The position numbers and the translations under genes were made by a program. The notes beneath the pieces are model-generated. The model was not told the origin of the DNA and made no database searches. It saw only the letters and a list, made by a program, of their open reading frames with translations. This document shows, one piece after another, positions 15,250-16,068 of a stretch of 16,068 nucleotides of DNA. This DNA is from SIG220 sp045615545. GTDB taxonomy: Bacteria; Bacillota_I; Bacilli_A; RFN20; CAG-826. The stretch lies in contig JAZLFA010000015.1 of assembly GCA_045615545.1 (NCBI GenBank), positions 1 through 16,068 of the forward strand, written 5' to 3'. Within the stretch, counting starts at the first letter, position 1. Each line of letters starts with the position of its first letter.

Positions 15250-15672
15250 ATGTTATATGACGATTTATTAAAAGATAATATGGCCGCATACAAAGCTCGT
15301 GATAATGAAGCTAAAGGTGTTCTTTCAATTGTGATTTCGCGTTATAAACTTATGGTAGTGGAATCTAGAACAAATGGAAAAGAACTCACAGATGCAGACC
15401 TCATTGTATTGATTCAAAAAATTCTCAAAGAATTATCTGATGAAAAAGAAGGATATTTAAAAGTTAACAATCAAGCTAGAGTCGATTCTATTTCTAAACA
15501 AGAAGAAGTTCTTAAAAAATATCTTCCAAAACAACTTAGTAAAGAAGAAATTTTGGCTGAAATTAATAAACTTGATGACAAATCAATGCCTAGTATTATG
15601 AAACACTTTAAAACTAATTTTGCTGGAAAAGTTGATATGTCACTTGTAAGTCAAATAGCTCGTAGTTTATAA
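15250..15672 (+). CDS. yqeY: YqeY/GatB-related protein (amidotransferase-tail domain)
   Basis: 140 residues, starting M-L-Y-D-D-L-L-K-D-N-M. The family is a small helical protein related to the tRNA-binding tail of GatB and is often found near translation or replication genes; its exact job is not established. Seen here: the family's start helix, the Y/F-L-P-x-Q-L segment (K-Y-L-P-K-Q-L-S-K-E-E-I), and the glycine-containing C-terminal helix (F-A-G-K-V-D-M-S-L-V-S-Q). The frame stays open back to 15181, but the true start is ATG 15250: GAGGTGA lies 7 bases before it and the family begins there. Its stop is 12 bases before the tRNA-Trp gene, so the two may share a transcript that ends at 15800. 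Confidence 0.9.
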   Translation: MLYDDLLKDNMAAYKARDNEAKGVLSIVISRYKLMVVESRTNGKELTDADLIVLIQKILKELSDEKEGYLKVNNQARVDSISKQEEVLKKYLPKQLSKEEILAEINKLDDKSMPSIMKHFKTNFAGKVDMSLVSQIARSL

Positions 15673-15684
15673 TTTATGAGCGTT

Positions 15685-15758
15685 GGGGGTATCGTATAAC
15701 GGTAGTACTCCGGTCTCCAAAACCGTCAATATGGGTTCGATTCCTATTGCCCCCGCCA
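15685..15758 (+). tRNA. tRNA-Trp (anticodon CCA)
   Basis: 74 bases with a complete cloverleaf. Acceptor GGGGGTA (15685-15691) pairs with TGCCCCC (15748-15754), one G-T pair. The D loop contains GGTAG. The anticodon loop is CTCCAAA within a CGGT/ACCG stem, giving anticodon CCA for UGG. T arm ATGGG-TTCGATT-CCTAT. Discriminator G, and CCA is encoded at 15756-15758. CCA (not UCA) agrees with the standard genetic code in this genome. Confidence 0.95.
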
Positions 15759-15770
15759 TCGACCAATTAG

Positions 15771-15800
15771 GCGACTCGAACATACAATCGGGTCGCTTTT
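15771..15800 (+). terminator. Rho-independent terminator after tRNA-Trp
   Basis: GCGACTCGA (15771-15779) pairs with TCGGGTCGC (15788-15796), nine positions with one T-G pair, loop of 8, then TTTT. Confidence 0.85.
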
Positions 15801-15811
15801 AATATAATAAA

Positions 15812-15826
15812 AGGACAAAATGTCCT
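15812..15826. promoter_or_regulatory. Palindromic operator O1
   Basis: AGGACA-AAA-TGTCCT, perfect dyad. First of three GGACA sites, whose GGACA cores start at 15813, 15845 and 15877, exactly 32 bp apart. Confidence 0.7.
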
Positions 15827-15843
15827 ATCATGGAGATATAAAG

Positions 15844-15858
15844 AGGACAAAATGTCCC
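15844..15858. promoter_or_regulatory. Palindromic operator O2
   Basis: AGGACA-AAA-TGTCCC, nearly identical to O1 and 32 bp downstream, just before the -35 box. Confidence 0.7.
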
Positions 15859-15865
15859 TTCCCTG

Positions 15866-15894
15866 TTTACACAACGGGACAATAGTGATATCAT
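15866..15894 (+). promoter_or_regulatory. Promoter of the XRE regulator with half-operator O3 in the spacer
   Basis: TTTACA (15866-15871), 17-base spacer, TATCAT (15889-15894), each one base off consensus. The spacer carries GGACA (15877-15881), a left half-site in phase with O1 and O2. A protein bound here would block RNA polymerase, so autorepression by the downstream gene is likely. Confidence 0.75.
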
Positions 15895-15910
15895 ATTTTC
15901 GGGTGAAATT

Positions 15911-16068
15911 ATGACATTAAAAGAAATAAGAATTAAAAATAATTTATCTCAATTAGAAGCTTCATCAATTGTTGGCGTTCCTGTTCGCACTTTTAGAAGA
16001 TATGAAACTAATGAAAATTATGGTGATGTTTTAAAGCGAAAAATTTTTATTGACGCAATAATCGATTA
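15911..16068 (+). CDS. XRE-type helix-turn-helix regulator, 3' end cut by window edge
   Basis: 52 codons seen, beginning MTLKEIRIKNNLSQLEASS, then V-G-V-P-V-R-T-F-R-R-Y-E-T, a clear Cro/C1-type helix-turn-helix (recognition helix around residues 24-34) at the very N-terminus. The ribosome site GGTGA stands 5 bases before the ATG. It sits behind a strong promoter with three phased GGACA sites, so it probably controls itself and perhaps genes further right. Whether the protein is a small antitoxin/phage-type repressor or the N-terminus of a larger enzyme cannot be decided, since the window ends inside it. Confidence 0.85.
   Translation, partial: MTLKEIRIKNNLSQLEASSIVGVPVRTFRRYETNENYGDVLKRKIFIDAIID

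Noticed and set aside
1..16068. CRISPR arrays or UGA-as-Trp recoding.
   Set aside because: No regularly spaced long repeats are seen; Trp is coded by TGG, the tRNA-Trp is CCA, and no gene needs read-through of TGA.

Overview
The window is AT-rich, Gram-positive-type DNA. Strong Shine-Dalgarno sites occur at most genes, there are rho-independent terminators with T-tails, and secreted proteins carry lipobox signal peptides. All nine complete genes stop with TAA, Trp is coded by TGG, and the tRNA-Trp has anticodon CCA, so the standard code applies. This fits a low-GC, possibly host-associated Bacilli/Erysipelotrichia-like or Mollicutes-related lineage. That placement is an inference from style, not a database match.

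Layout. (1) 1-410: the 5' part of an IS200/IS605 tnpA on the minus strand plus a terminal hairpin. (2) 411-783: gene-free, with a stem and the first copy of a repeated leader RNA. (3) 784-9426: five consecutive plus-strand lipoprotein genes: a 5'-nucleotidase/UshA-type phosphoesterase, a linear-amide C-N hydrolase (Ntn type), two tandem YtcJ-type amidohydrolases, and a second linear-amide hydrolase. Related leader RNAs, each ending in a terminator, precede the first, second and third of these genes. (4) 9427-9887: a 460-base gene-free stretch with a degenerate leader copy, a possible structured RNA and a strong terminator. (5) 9888-13882: an unusual 821-residue triple fusion (membrane domain, RlmN/Cfr-like radical SAM domain, MTA/SAH-nucleosidase-like domain), then a MATE exporter. 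(6) 13917-15143, minus strand: an M29 aminopeptidase, convergent with the MATE gene across a shared terminator. (7) 15250 to the end: a YqeY-family gene, tRNA-Trp, and the start of an XRE-type regulator behind a promoter with three GGACA sites spaced exactly 32 bp apart.

How it may work together. The five lipoproteins look like a cell-surface hydrolysis module releasing small products from amides and nucleotides. Their shared terminator-bearing leaders suggest attenuation by a common signal. In the fusion protein, the nucleosidase domain could remove the radical SAM by-products 5'-deoxyadenosine and SAH next to where they form, at the membrane. The two best leads for something undescribed are the leader RNA family and the triple fusion.
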